DNA of 36,250 bases from Prevotellaceae bacterium UBA1075 (lineage in GTDB: Bacteria; Bacteroidota; Bacteroidia; Bacteroidales; Bacteroidaceae), in NCBI GenBank assembly GCA_002316015.1, contig DCCS01000034.1, positions 1 to 36,250 of the forward strand, read 5' to 3'. This document shows, piece by piece, positions 16,901 to 25,198 of the stretch. Made by a program: the position numbers and the translations under genes. Numbering within the stretch: position 1 is the stretch's first letter; every line of letters starts with the position of its first letter. The notes below the pieces were generated by a model, which ran no database searches, was not told the DNA's origin, and worked only from the letters and a program-made list of their open reading frames with translations.

Positions 16901-19900
16901 CCCCCACACTCCTTCGAGGATGGCTTCTGCAAGGTGTGCGGACTGGAGGATGCCGACTTCACAGGATTTGTGAAGGCCATCAAGAATCCCGACTTCAATG
17001 CAGATGCCTTCGCTTGGGAGGGCACGGAGCCCGTCGTGGCCAATGGCGTGGCCTCGGTGACGGCCAAGACCTTTGACGTGTACCAGCCTGTGGCCTCGCT
17101 CAAATCAGGCGTCTATAGGCTTCGCGTGCAGGGATTCGCACGCTCGGCTGCACTCAGTGACGAGGCTTATGCCTCGGGCACGCTGGCCGATGAACTCCTG
17201 CGCAATGTGTATGTGTATGCCGAGAGCAACGGGCAGAGGGTAGCGCGACGGCTGAAGGATGTCACAGCCGGTGCCATGGAGTACAAGCTCAATGACGGAC
17301 TGTCGGAGACCAGGCTGGCCAATGACACCTATGTGCCTGCTGACGCCAAGGGCGCGGCTGTGTATATGGGCAAGGGCAAGTACTGGAACGACCTCTACTT
17401 CGCAGTCACGGCCGACACCACTCTGCTGGGCTTCTGCTCGGCTGTGGAACAGGCTGGCAAGCAGATGGTGGTTGACCGCCTGCGCCTGATCTATATGGGC
17501 GACGACGACAAGGCATACGGCCTGATAGCCAAACAGGTGGCCGGTGATGCGCAGGAGCTGGACGACCTGGAAGGCCAGGAGAACCTCAAGGAGGAGTATG
17601 CCGAGGTGGTGGAGCAGGCTGCCACGCTCACCTCGCCTCAGGATATCCTGGATGCAGCCGACAAGGCCAGCCGCTATCCCGATGCCGTGAAACTGAGTGT
17701 CGCCGCATATGCCTCGTACAAGGCTTTGGTGGCCGAGATACTGCAGTACTGGCAGGCCAATGCCCAGAGCATGTCGGGCGATGCCGCCGACCGCCTGGAG
17801 ACTTATCTCACACAGGAGGAAGAGCCCTCGGAGGAATTCCCCAACGGCACATCGGGTTATATCACCGAGTATCGTCAGATAGGCACCGGGGCACTGGCTC
17901 AGGAATGCGACTTCGCCAGGCTGCTGCTTGCCGATGCTGTGAAAGAGGCTGGTGCCGAGGGTATGGATGTCACACCGCTCATCACCAACCCGCGCTTCAC
18001 TGAGGCCAACTGGAAGGGATGGGCAGTGGCCACGAGCCATTCGGGCAATGGCTGGAACATGCAGGAGAACAGTGGCTTTACCGATGTGTTCCCTGTGGCT
18101 GCTGGCTACAATACGGCTTTTGAGGTGTCACAGGAAATAACGGGCCTCAAGGATGGCATCTACGAGCTGCGCGTCAATGCATTCCATCGTCCGGGCGAGG
18201 GCATGCAGGGGCTCTATGACGGCACGGATGTCATACCTGCAAGGCTCTTCCTCAACGAGTTTGCCACTCCTGTGAAGAGTGTATATGCCGATATCATCGA
18301 CTATGCCGATGCAGTCAATGGTGTCAACTGCCGCTATGACAGCGAGAATGACACGAGCGCGCCACACAATGGCGAGCAGACGGCAAGCAAGGATATGGAT
18401 ATCCTCACAGGCTATGTGCCCGACAATGTATATACCGCAAGCTTTGCCTTCAACGGGCACCGGTACCTTCAGAGTGCGTATGCGGTGGTAAGGGGAGGCA
18501 CGCTTCGCCTGGGCATACGCAATGGTGAGACACCCTGGAGAAACAAGAACCTCACCATCTGGGGCGACTTCCACCTCACTTACCGTGGTACCAGCAACGA
18601 GGCGGTCAATGCCATGCTCGTACAGTATTCGGCTCGCCTGGATACGATGGAACTGCAGAGGGTTGACCAGCAGCAGTACTTCAGCGTGGCTCATTCCGAG
18701 CGCATCAACTCGCTCATCGGAGATGCGCAGAAGGCATCCGACGCCGAGGGGAAACTGAACATCCTGTGCCACATCAACTCAGAGTTTGAGGCCATAGACT
18801 CCAGCAAGGTGCTCTACAGCCAGCTGCTGGACTACTTCGAGTACGCCAATGCCATGGCCGATGACCTGAAGGAGGGCGAACTGAAGAACTATATGTCAGA
18901 CCTGAGCAACGAACTGGGCGATATCCTGTATGGTGGCACGCTCACCGATGGGCAGGTGAGGGAGAGGATAGCCGCGCTGATGGACGACCCGCGCTTCGGT
19001 GGCGTGATATATGTGCAGGGCGACCTGCGGGATCCCGGCAGCGAGGATGGCAACTGGGACTATTCGCGCATGTGCACGCTCTATCCTCTTTACAGGAATG
19101 CCGAGGGCAAGTGGACAGGTACTGTGACTCTGCAGGACCGCAGCCGGATGGCCAACTCCGACCAGCGTTCCGGACTTTACTTCCGCCGTGTCAATACGGT
19201 GCTGAAGTGTGATGCTCCCAATGACAATTTCATCACGCCTGCCCACCACACCTTTGGCGTGCAGGAGGGTGGCACGGACTATCAGGCTCTCAATGGCGCC
19301 TATGATATCACGCTTGACCTCGACAGCATGACGGTGGACTTCCGGCTCAGGGGTGAGTACAGGTGGGCCAGCCAGGTGTATGTGACCGGCACGCTGGCCA
19401 ACCGCAACGGTGGAGTGGAGAGATGGAAGAACACCGAGCAGTGGCCCCTGCAGCATGTGGGCGATGGACGCTATGTGGGCACCGTGGATATGGTGCATGA
19501 CAATGCCAATCCCTATTGCTCGTTTGGCATCATGGCATGCCGCAGCAACACCGACATGGCCAATTACAGCACCACCGCGCGCAAGAGTTGGACCGAGGCT
19601 CGCTATGGCAGCGCGACCCAGTACCTGGATGTCGTCAGCGGCGAGCGTGTGGACAGCCTGGTGCGCGGACTCGACCGCACCTGGCATGTGGCCACGGCTG
19701 GACGCTATCTCATCGAGTTTGACATGAACCATTCCACCCTGACGGCTACCTTGCTCGACACCAAGGGACGAGGCACCCAGGAGGAACCCTATCTGATAGC
19801 CAACGCGGCCGACCTGCAGGGCATGCAGGGATGCCTGGAGGAGGGCAAGACCACTTGCTTCCGCCTCACAGCGGACATTGACCTGGGTGGCAATGGCTGG

Positions 19901-20713
19901 TATCCCGTCAACAGCACCTGCTATGGCAACAGCACCGAGTGCCCGACCAACCGCTATGTGGCACTTGACGGCGACGGGCATGTGGTGAAGAATGTGCGTG
20001 TCTTTGCCAACAAGGACAACCACTGCGAGGCAGGTTTCTTCGGCGTGCTCTGTGGCGAGGTGAAGAACATCGGCTTCTACAATGCTGTGGTGGATGGCGG
20101 CAAGGCTGCCCACACGGGTGTGCTGGCCGGTGTGCTTGGCCGTGAGGGTTACGAGGGTGTGACCTGTGTGATGGGCAGTTATTTCCATGGCAAGGTGAAT
20201 GCCCAGGGCAACGCAGGTGGTATCTCCGGTATGGCACAGGGCGAGGCCAAGGTCGCCAACTGCTATGCCAATGCGGCCGTGAGCGGCGATGGCTCGGTGG
20301 GTGACCTGGTGGGTGCCAACGCCTCTGCACTTGCCGTCTCCAACAGTTATGGTGCAGGCAAGGCCAACGGAAGCCTGGCAGAGGGCTTCGTCGGCCAGGG
20401 CGAGACGTGCGAAGCGGGTAACGTGCTCTACTATGATGGACAGAACCGCGAGGCCATTGCCCAGGCTGTGTCGGCATGGGCAGGCTGGAGCACCGATGGA
20501 GCTGTGGGCAATGGTTATCCTCTGCTGGAGTGGCAGGTGAAGCGTGGCGACTACACTCGTCTCTGCGGCTTCCCCTATGATGGCCCCGATGCTGTCGAGG
20601 GCGTGGCAGGAAGCACGGGCGCAGGCTCGCGTGCCTACACCCTTGATGGTGTGCTTGCCGGCAAGAACTCCCGTGGGGTCATCATAGTGAACGGCAGGAA
20701 GGTGCTGAGATAG
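13991..20713 (+). CDS. Giant modular secreted surface protein, beta-helix and binding modules
   Basis: A 2240-residue exported protein of unknown function. The signal peptide is about residues 1-22 (LFSLLLLATMWLWGSECGSQ); ATG 13991 follows an A-rich leader. Three N-terminal modules of roughly 330 residues each carry GLUG-like beta-helix repeats (for example TFDGGGHTITL, FDGQGHRIKNMTL) and end in 'GELCYLLNGDQ' and a ribbon DGxCxxCG with Cys pairs 326/329, 659/662 and 980/983. Two galactose-binding-like modules follow (about 998-1171 and 1330-1536), then linker helices, two beta modules (about 1670-1900) and a fourth GLUG-like block (about 1931-2137). The tail YTLDGVLAG...GVIIVNGRKVLR is the Prevotella secretion-type ending. 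The architecture suggests an adhesin or a polymer-binding protein; no catalytic motif was seen. A strong hairpin follows it. Confidence 0.85.
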   Translation: MKRDLFSLLLLATMWLWGSECGSQTLSTNGEGAYLIGSKADLQSWTKLSGYEKTNVLLTADIGELDFRLCTTSAYAGTFDGGGHTITLNYDFKGEQTGMFGKLAGTVKNLVVDGNVKATYKNCAALAANTGGNCTFENVVVTATFDVDCGGNASNGAFIGYSSSPTQFVNCVSAYKVTGVNGFNHGFVGWVSKSAATSFTNCVSIMETGLPSTAAFANPMGSVSTTNCYCYQQNMDASTPASGVTYLTQSMVTSGELCYLLCKNAGGTVFFQSLGSDPYPVPFASHKQVYGNGNIRCDGTPLDGELAYSNENTTPKPQHVDVDGRCSVCNSLLPDHIALDEKGYYPLATAKDVEWFAALVNEAHLTTICGKLTADIDFQGVENAHSPIGQNVTYKFNGKFDGQGHRIKNMTLNSTGTGVGFFGYVRGGTVISNLIIDKSCEITGANQVGGIIGTVQTDAGSPLVLSNCVNEATVFSEGSASGLIGSGASAYPVINLIDCINAGEVTGNPATAFCSWINKGGSLLTNCVNVGTITGAGYAGGKFDYKCNLISYEPGTVTLANCYDLSQTEECGQGIYDGWATDNPAGGGELCYLLNGDQATIKWYQRVGTDAYPMPLYIEGGQVYANGSVGCDGTPTGDVSYSNQKGGEKPPHEYKDGFCVNCGTPQADYVPMQDGHYQVGNASQLNWIQRMVNEYKHGDYSFRLTQDIDMTDYCDQFLPMGNAVSPYTGHFDGQGHRITNLIINATGNYVGFFGVIGDGAVIENALMDETCSISGTGECVAFVGGAPQGGTVVIRNIGNMANVSASGKQASGIFGANTGSRASVTIENCFSTGQIVGSTECAAIAGWAGSNSPKVSNCWTCSEVTGSDRADMYMVRHSNGSLANLYSTAGEQGILIEYDNITDGSLCYKLNGDQTRITWFQNIDNGMAADDQPVPFANGHARVYPKGKMLCDGSADPTSVVYSNNNEISIPPHSFEDGFCKVCGLEDADFTGFVKAIKNPDFNADAFAWEGTEPVVANGVASVTAKTFDVYQPVASLKSGVYRLRVQGFARSAALSDEAYASGTLADELLRNVYVYAESNGQRVARRLKDVTAGAMEYKLNDGLSETRLANDTYVPADAKGAAVYMGKGKYWNDLYFAVTADTTLLGFCSAVEQAGKQMVVDRLRLIYMGDDDKAYGLIAKQVAGDAQELDDLEGQENLKEEYAEVVEQAATLTSPQDILDAADKASRYPDAVKLSVAAYASYKALVAEILQYWQANAQSMSGDAADRLETYLTQEEEPSEEFPNGTSGYITEYRQIGTGALAQECDFARLLLADAVKEAGAEGMDVTPLITNPRFTEANWKGWAVATSHSGNGWNMQENSGFTDVFPVAAGYNTAFEVSQEITGLKDGIYELRVNAFHRPGEGMQGLYDGTDVIPARLFLNEFATPVKSVYADIIDYADAVNGVNCRYDSENDTSAPHNGEQTASKDMDILTGYVPDNVYTASFAFNGHRYLQSAYAVVRGGTLRLGIRNGETPWRNKNLTIWGDFHLTYRGTSNEAVNAMLVQYSARLDTMELQRVDQQQYFSVAHSERINSLIGDAQKASDAEGKLNILCHINSEFEAIDSSKVLYSQLLDYFEYANAMADDLKEGELKNYMSDLSNELGDILYGGTLTDGQVRERIAALMDDPRFGGVIYVQGDLRDPGSEDGNWDYSRMCTLYPLYRNAEGKWTGTVTLQDRSRMANSDQRSGLYFRRVNTVLKCDAPNDNFITPAHHTFGVQEGGTDYQALNGAYDITLDLDSMTVDFRLRGEYRWASQVYVTGTLANRNGGVERWKNTEQWPLQHVGDGRYVGTVDMVHDNANPYCSFGIMACRSNTDMANYSTTARKSWTEARYGSATQYLDVVSGERVDSLVRGLDRTWHVATAGRYLIEFDMNHSTLTATLLDTKGRGTQEEPYLIANAADLQGMQGCLEEGKTTCFRLTADIDLGGNGWYPVNSTCYGNSTECPTNRYVALDGDGHVVKNVRVFANKDNHCEAGFFGVLCGEVKNIGFYNAVVDGGKAAHTGVLAGVLGREGYEGVTCVMGSYFHGKVNAQGNAGGISGMAQGEAKVANCYANAAVSGDGSVGDLVGANASALAVSNSYGAGKANGSLAEGFVGQGETCEAGNVLYYDGQNREAIAQAVSAWAGWSTDGAVGNGYPLLEWQVKRGDYTRLCGFPYDGPDAVEGVAGSTGAGSRAYTLDGVLAGKNSRGVIIVNGRKVLR

Positions 20714-20737
20714 TTCTCCAGTATTGCCCGTATGATA

Positions 20738-20773
20738 GCGAAGGCGTGCCGGCTTTGTCTGGCACGCCTTCGC
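20738..20773 (+). terminator. Strong hairpin after the giant surface protein
   Basis: GCGAAGGCGTGCC (20738-20750) pairs perfectly with GGCACGCCTTCGC (20761-20773) around a 10-nt loop, 24 bp past the stop codon. The T run is poor (TTG), so termination may depend mainly on the stem. Confidence 0.8.
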
Positions 20774-21057
20774 TTGTGTGTGGCTGTGGCCAGGATGCTT
20801 CGCCTTGGGGGGAGGGCTTGGGCGGCATGGGGGCTTCATGCTCGGTGCCATGCTTCCCGGTTCACCTTGCAGGCGCGTGCCCGCAATCGCTCGTCTCCTT
20901 GCACCAGGCAATCACAGCGGTCTCCCGGCCTGAAGCCCTCTGGGCGCGTCGGATTCCTGGCTGGTATCCGCCAGCAAGGGTGGGCGCGCTGGCCTCCCGG
21001 TCTCAGCCCCCGGGGCGCATGGGTTCCAAGTAACACTTCTGCCTCCCCGCCCTCACA
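20774..21057. other. Intergenic between convergent genes, no gene
   Basis: Convergent gap between the surface protein (+) and the C1 peptidase (-). ORFs here encode Arg/Pro/Ala-rich shadow peptides and I support none of them. Confidence 0.6.
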
Positions 21058-21061
21058 CAAA

Positions 21062-21093
21062 AAAAAGGACTGCCCAGTGGTGGGCAATCCTTT
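21062..21093 (-). terminator. Intrinsic terminator of the C1 peptidase gene
   Basis: On the minus strand AAAGGATTGCCCA and TGGGCAGTCCTTT form a stem with one mismatch and a short loop, 24 bp beyond the stop codon, followed by an unbroken T run (plus-strand A run 21059-21066). This is the clearest rho-independent terminator in the window. Confidence 0.9.
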
Positions 21094-21117
21094 TCTTGTG
21101 GGGTTGTGGGTCGCCTG

Positions 21118-22329
21118 TCAGATACCCAGCTTGGCGCGGATGTCTGCGGGGATGGCGTTCTTGTTGATGACGATGTTCATGGTCTTGTAGGCCGCGTAGG
21201 GCTTGCTCACATACCAGAAGCCCTTGTATGGGCCGTAGTCGCCCCATGAGTTCTTCATCATGAAGTACTCCTTGCCGTTCTGGTCCTTGGCGATGCCGTA
21301 AATCTGCATGCCGTGGTCATCCGTTGTCTCCCAGTCATCGTAGCCCTGCTGGCGCAGTTCCTGTGTGATGACCTTCTCGCCGGCACCGTCGGCCTGTGAT
21401 ATCTTGGCGCCTTCCTTCTCGCCTGTCCAGCGGCTCTGGTCACTGCCCACGCCTGCTGCCTTCTTGGTGTCGGGCACGGTGGCCACGCACTTGTTCTTGC
21501 CTGTGCGGCGGCGGAATCCGTCCTCGCTCACATCGGCGCCCCATGCGAAGGTCCATCCGTTCTTCACGCTCTCCTCCATCACGCGCATCAGTTCGTCCAG
21601 GGGAAGGTTGTAACTGCTTGCCCAGCGCCAGTTGTCCTCAATCTCCAGGGCGAATGTGCCGTAGAAGGGCTGGTGGCTGTAACTGGTGAGTGACACATAG
21701 TCTTTGGGGTCGAGCCCCAGATAGTCCTTCACGAAAGACTGTGGCGTGTACTTCACCCCCTTGTACTCGAACTCGGTGGGGCACACCCCGAAGTAATTGT
21801 CCAGCATGTGCTGCAGGTCTTTCTTCCAGGCGGGGTTGATTTTCTTTTGCTTGCCCTTGGATATGGCGGCGAGGTAAGCCTCCATGGGGGGGAAGAAGTT
21901 CTCGAAGTTGAAGAGGGAGTCACCGTACAGGGTGGTGGGGTAGGGCATGATGCCCTCGGGGATGAGCCCGTTGTGCTCCATGCACCAGATGGCGTCCTCG
22001 AAGCTCCCTCCCTGGGAGAAGCTCGCGTCGCCGTGGGTGCGCACGTGCTTGTCGGCGCGGTCTACATAGGTCTTGCTCACGAGGAACGACTCGCACAGGT
22101 CGATGTCCTTCATGTCGGGATGCTTCTTCAGTATCTCGCTCTCCAGGAACGCCAGGGAGGAGTAGGCCCAGCAGGTTCCGCTGCTGTTCTGGTTCTTGAT
22201 GCTGGTCACGGGGTTGGCGATGACCGTGGTGAAGATGAGGGAGTCCTTGTTGGCCTCCTCCTTTTTCTTCTTTGCCATGGCTGGTGCAACCATGAGGGCC
22301 GCCAGGCCCAGGATGATGAGTTTTCTCAT
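21118..22329 (-). CDS. Secreted papain-like (C1) peptidase, bleomycin-hydrolase type
   Basis: A 403-residue cysteine peptidase. A signal peptide (MRKLIILGLAALMVAPAMA, 1-19) sends it to the periplasm or beyond; ATG 22329 was chosen because it starts this signal peptide. The catalytic set is complete: Gln47 (oxyanion hole) and Cys53 in NQNSSGTCWAYSS, His339 in DDHGMQI, and Asn360 in KNSWGD. The long insert between Cys and His, and the helical middle, match the C1B aminopeptidase C / bleomycin hydrolase branch, though most members of that branch are cytoplasmic. It probably trims peptides taken up as food. It lies 73 bp downstream of the M24 peptidase gene on the same strand and has no -7 element of its own, so the two are likely one operon. 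Confidence 0.92.
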   Translation of the reverse strand: MRKLIILGLAALMVAPAMAKKKKEEANKDSLIFTTVIANPVTSIKNQNSSGTCWAYSSLAFLESEILKKHPDMKDIDLCESFLVSKTYVDRADKHVRTHGDASFSQGGSFEDAIWCMEHNGLIPEGIMPYPTTLYGDSLFNFENFFPPMEAYLAAISKGKQKKINPAWKKDLQHMLDNYFGVCPTEFEYKGVKYTPQSFVKDYLGLDPKDYVSLTSYSHQPFYGTFALEIEDNWRWASSYNLPLDELMRVMEESVKNGWTFAWGADVSEDGFRRRTGKNKCVATVPDTKKAAGVGSDQSRWTGEKEGAKISQADGAGEKVITQELRQQGYDDWETTDDHGMQIYGIAKDQNGKEYFMMKNSWGDYGPYKGFWYVSKPYAAYKTMNIVINKNAIPADIRAKLGI

Positions 22330-22402
22330 TGTTGATGTTTGTTGGATATGTGTGATTTTGTTTGCTTGCCTGTCGGATGGGCAATGGGGACATCGCGGGC
22401 CG

Positions 22403-23818
22403 TCAGTCCAGCCCTTCCCTGGCCTGTGCCACATACTCCTCCACATCGCCGATGTGGTAGGGGATACGCTCCCGTCCCAGGAAGCGGCAGCCGTCACGTG
22501 TGATGAGCAAGTCGTCCTCGATGCGTATGCCGCCGAAGTCCTTGTAGGTCTCCAGCAGGGGGAAGTTGATGAAGTCGGCGCAGTGTCCGCTGGCCTTCCA
22601 GTCGTCGATGAGTGCGGGGATGAAGTAGATGCCCGGCTCGTCGGTCATCACCCATCCCTCGTGCAGCCTTCGCCCGCAGCGCAGGCAATTGGTCCCGAAC
22701 TGCTCCAGGTTGGGCCTCACCTCACCGTCAAAGCCCACGTAGGTCTGCCCCAGTCCCTCCATGTCATGGACGTCCATGCCCATCATGTGCCCCAGTCCGT
22801 GCGGCATGAACATCGCGTGCGCGCCTGCCCTCACGGCCTCCTCGGTGTCGCCCTTCATCAGGCCCAGTTCCTTCAGCCGCCCGGTCATCATGCGGCACAC
22901 GTCCATGTGCACGTCCCACCATTTCACTCCGGGTGCGGCCACCTCCAGCACATGGTCGTGGCACTCCTCCACGATGCTGTATATCTCGCGCTGCCGCTGT
23001 GTGAAGCGCCCGCTCACGGGCGTGGTGCGCGTGTTGTCGCTGCAGTAGTTCTCGTTGGTCTCGGCTCCCGCGTCGCACAGCATGAGCCGCCCTGCCTCCA
23101 GGGGCCTGGGGCTGGGGTATCCGTGCATGATCTCACCGTGCATGGTGACGATGGAGGGGAACGAGACCATGCAGCCCCGGCTGCTGGCGATGCCGCCTAT
23201 CACGCCCGCTATGTATTGCTCGGTCACGCCCGGACGGCACAGGCGCATGGCGGTGGTGTGCATGTCGTGCCCTATGGCGCAGGCGCGCTCTATCTCCTCT
23301 ATCTCGCCCCGGCTCTTCACCGCGCGCTGGTCGATGACCGCCATGATGAGGTCGAGCGACGCATGGTCGCGCTGGTCGCGCGGGTGTATGCCGGTGAGGT
23401 CCATGAGCTGTATCATGGTGTCGTGGCGGTATGGGGGCAGGAAGTGTATGCGCCGCCCCTGCCTGCGTGCCTTCTCCACCATGGCCTGCAGGCTCTTCAT
23501 GGGCGCGCTGTGGGCCACGCCGCACTGGCTGGCCATGGTGGCCACGCTGTCCACCTGCCCGTACCACACGATGTCCTCGATGCTGATGTCATCGCCCACC
23601 AGGGTCTCCTGTCCGCTGTCGGTGTCCATCACGCCCACCAGTCCCTCGCGGTGCAGGCCGTAGAAGTACAGGAAGGTGCTGTCCTGGCGGAAGCGGTATA
23701 CGTTGGAGGGATAGTTGGCCGGAGCGTCATTGTTGCCGAAGAGGAGCACCAGTCCGCCACCCAGCCGCTGCTTCAGAGCCTGCCGGCGCTGTATGTAGGT
23801 TTCTTTGTCAAATAGCAT
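22403..23818 (-). CDS. pepP: Xaa-Pro aminopeptidase (M24B)
   Basis: A 471-residue cytoplasmic metallopeptidase that removes an N-terminal residue preceding proline. The creatinase-like N-terminal domain (1-170) is followed by the pita-bread catalytic domain. The five metal ligands are visible: Asp249 (LMLCDAGAE), Asp261 (YCSDNTRT), His344 (HGLGHMMG), Glu394 (MTDEPGIYF) and Glu434 (IRIEDDLL). ATG 23818 gives the family's usual short lead (MLFDKETYIQRRQAL); upstream in-frame codons are low-complexity. With the exported C1 peptidase downstream and the lipoprotein peptidase upstream it forms a run of three peptidase genes on the minus strand. Confidence 0.95.
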   Translation of the reverse strand: MLFDKETYIQRRQALKQRLGGGLVLLFGNNDAPANYPSNVYRFRQDSTFLYFYGLHREGLVGVMDTDSGQETLVGDDISIEDIVWYGQVDSVATMASQCGVAHSAPMKSLQAMVEKARRQGRRIHFLPPYRHDTMIQLMDLTGIHPRDQRDHASLDLIMAVIDQRAVKSRGEIEEIERACAIGHDMHTTAMRLCRPGVTEQYIAGVIGGIASSRGCMVSFPSIVTMHGEIMHGYPSPRPLEAGRLMLCDAGAETNENYCSDNTRTTPVSGRFTQRQREIYSIVEECHDHVLEVAAPGVKWWDVHMDVCRMMTGRLKELGLMKGDTEEAVRAGAHAMFMPHGLGHMMGMDVHDMEGLGQTYVGFDGEVRPNLEQFGTNCLRCGRRLHEGWVMTDEPGIYFIPALIDDWKASGHCADFINFPLLETYKDFGGIRIEDDLLITRDGCRFLGRERIPYHIGDVEEYVAQAREGLD

Positions 23819-23854
23819 GGCGTGTGTATGTGTGTGTGATAGTATGTCGGTGTG

Positions 23855-23862
23855 CAAAATTA
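23855..23862 (-). promoter_or_regulatory. -7 element for the pepP - C1 peptidase operon
   Basis: TAATTTTG on the minus strand matches TAnnTTTG. The predicted start near 23849 leaves a leader of about 30 nt made largely of alternating CA/TG. No good -33 element was seen. Confidence 0.5.
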
Positions 23863-23904
23863 CTGGAATTTCGCGGAACGCGTGCGTCTGGCGCGGGAAA
23901 CTTC

Positions 23905-25068
23905 TCACCACCCCGTGCCCTTCCACCCTGCGGCCTGGTACCAGGAGGTCTGCCTGAAGGCGGCGTTCCAGCCGTAGGAGTCGTATTTCTCCTGTGGCAC
24001 GAACATCGAGAGGCCGCTGTAGTGCCCGGGGTCGGTGAGGTTGTGGTGCTCGTAGCCGCTATAGACGCTCTCCCAGCTGGGGGTGGCCTTGTGCCACACC
24101 ACCGTGCGCAGCAGCATGCTTTCCCAGGGGCGGAACAGGCTGTCGGGCAGCAGGGTGCGCATCATGCCCCTGATGTCCTGGGCTTCGGGACGGTGCAGGC
24201 TGTTGTCAAAGGTGGTGTACCTCTGCACGTCCTGGGTGGGCACGCTGGCTCTGCCTCGCCACAGGCTGTCCACCAGGGGTGCCGTGAGCAGGGCCAGGCT
24301 GTCCATCCTGTGGCAGTCGACCACCGAGAGCGCGACTCCCCTGCCGCCGCTGTAGTGCCGGTAGTACTCCTCGGCCACGGCCGTGGCCTCCCCCCTCATC
24401 ATGGCAGGCATGATGAGGTCGTAGGGCGCGCCGTTGCCCGGAATCTCCGAGGGCGACCCTATCAGCCAGTCGGCCGTGTTCCTCAGTTCGTGCGCCACCT
24501 CCACGCTCTGCATCATGCAGGCGTCGAAGAGGATGAAGTCAAGGTGGGGCAGATGCTCCAGCACGCCGCGCAGGGTGGGGATCTCCATCTGTGAGCCGCT
24601 GTTGGAGTAGGCACTGTTGCGGTTGTTGTCAATCCCGAAGGTTTTCCTGCGTGGAATCCATCCGCTGGCGTGCGACCACAGCACCAGCCCGTAGTGCCTG
24701 GCGGGGAAAGCCCTTGCCATTTCCTCCAGCGTGCGCTGCATCGTGAGTGAGTCGGTGCTGTCCACGTCGCGCGTGTATTTGCGCCACAGCCTCACCCCAT
24801 GCTCGCGGGTCATCCAGGTGATGGTGGGCAGTTCGTCCCGGTCCATGTAGAGCACCAGGTTGCAGCCGGCGGGGATGTTGCCCGCGGCCCTTGCCATCTC
24901 CAGCGAGTCGGCGACGGCGTAGGTCGACAGGCTGTTCTCGGCCGCCACATACACGATGACCGTGCGCTCGGCCTCGGCTACGGGCTCCGGCAGGTCGTTG
25001 CCTTCATGCCGGCATGAGAGGCACGAGAGGGCAAATATATATATAATGAGAGCATGGAGTCCTTTCAT
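23905..25068 (-). CDS. Clostripain-like (C11) cysteine peptidase, probable lipoprotein
   Basis: A 387-residue peptidase of the clostripain family, caspase-like fold. His133 in LVLWSHASGW and Cys184 in FDACMMQSVEVAHEL form the catalytic dyad, each at the end of a hydrophobic strand as expected; clostripain relatives cut after basic residues. The N-terminus MKGLHALIIYIFALSCLSC is a short signal sequence with Cys16 or Cys19 as likely lipid-modified residue, so the protein is probably surface- or periplasm-anchored. ATG 25068 was chosen because the -7 element lies just before it and because the frame further upstream runs through the 22-bp repeat array, giving a repetitive Cys/Arg/Ala peptide that cannot be real. 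Confidence 0.9.
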   Translation of the reverse strand: MKGLHALIIYIFALSCLSCRHEGNDLPEPVAEAERTVIVYVAAENSLSTYAVADSLEMARAAGNIPAGCNLVLYMDRDELPTITWMTREHGVRLWRKYTRDVDSTDSLTMQRTLEEMARAFPARHYGLVLWSHASGWIPRRKTFGIDNNRNSAYSNSGSQMEIPTLRGVLEHLPHLDFILFDACMMQSVEVAHELRNTADWLIGSPSEIPGNGAPYDLIMPAMMRGEATAVAEEYYRHYSGGRGVALSVVDCHRMDSLALLTAPLVDSLWRGRASVPTQDVQRYTTFDNSLHRPEAQDIRGMMRTLLPDSLFRPWESMLLRTVVWHKATPSWESVYSGYEHHNLTDPGHYSGLSMFVPQEKYDSYGWNAAFRQTSWYQAAGWKGTGW

Positions 25069-25073
25069 GGCCG

Positions 25074-25081
25074 CAAAGGTA
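25074..25081 (-). promoter_or_regulatory. -7 element immediately before the C11 peptidase
   Basis: TACCTTTG on the minus strand is a perfect TAnnTTTG and ends 5 bp before the ATG, implying a leaderless or nearly leaderless mRNA. No clear -33 TTTG is present. Confidence 0.5.
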
Positions 25082-25198
25082 CGGCTTATTTTGAACTTGG
25101 AGCGGTGATGTGGGGATTTTAAGGCATTCTTCCCGGCCCTTTCTCGGGGGGATGGACTGTGGGCGCGCAGTCCCCCATGGCGGCATGAGTTGTCTGGT

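Noticed and set aside
18896..20911. 671-codon open frame on the minus strand
   Set aside because: Antisense shadow of the giant surface protein; the composition is repetitive and no motif is visible.
22196..23815. 539-codon open frame on the plus strand
   Set aside because: It lies opposite the pepP gene, whose five metal ligands are intact, and its product is His/Val/Ala-rich with no domain: a codon-bias shadow in GC-rich DNA.
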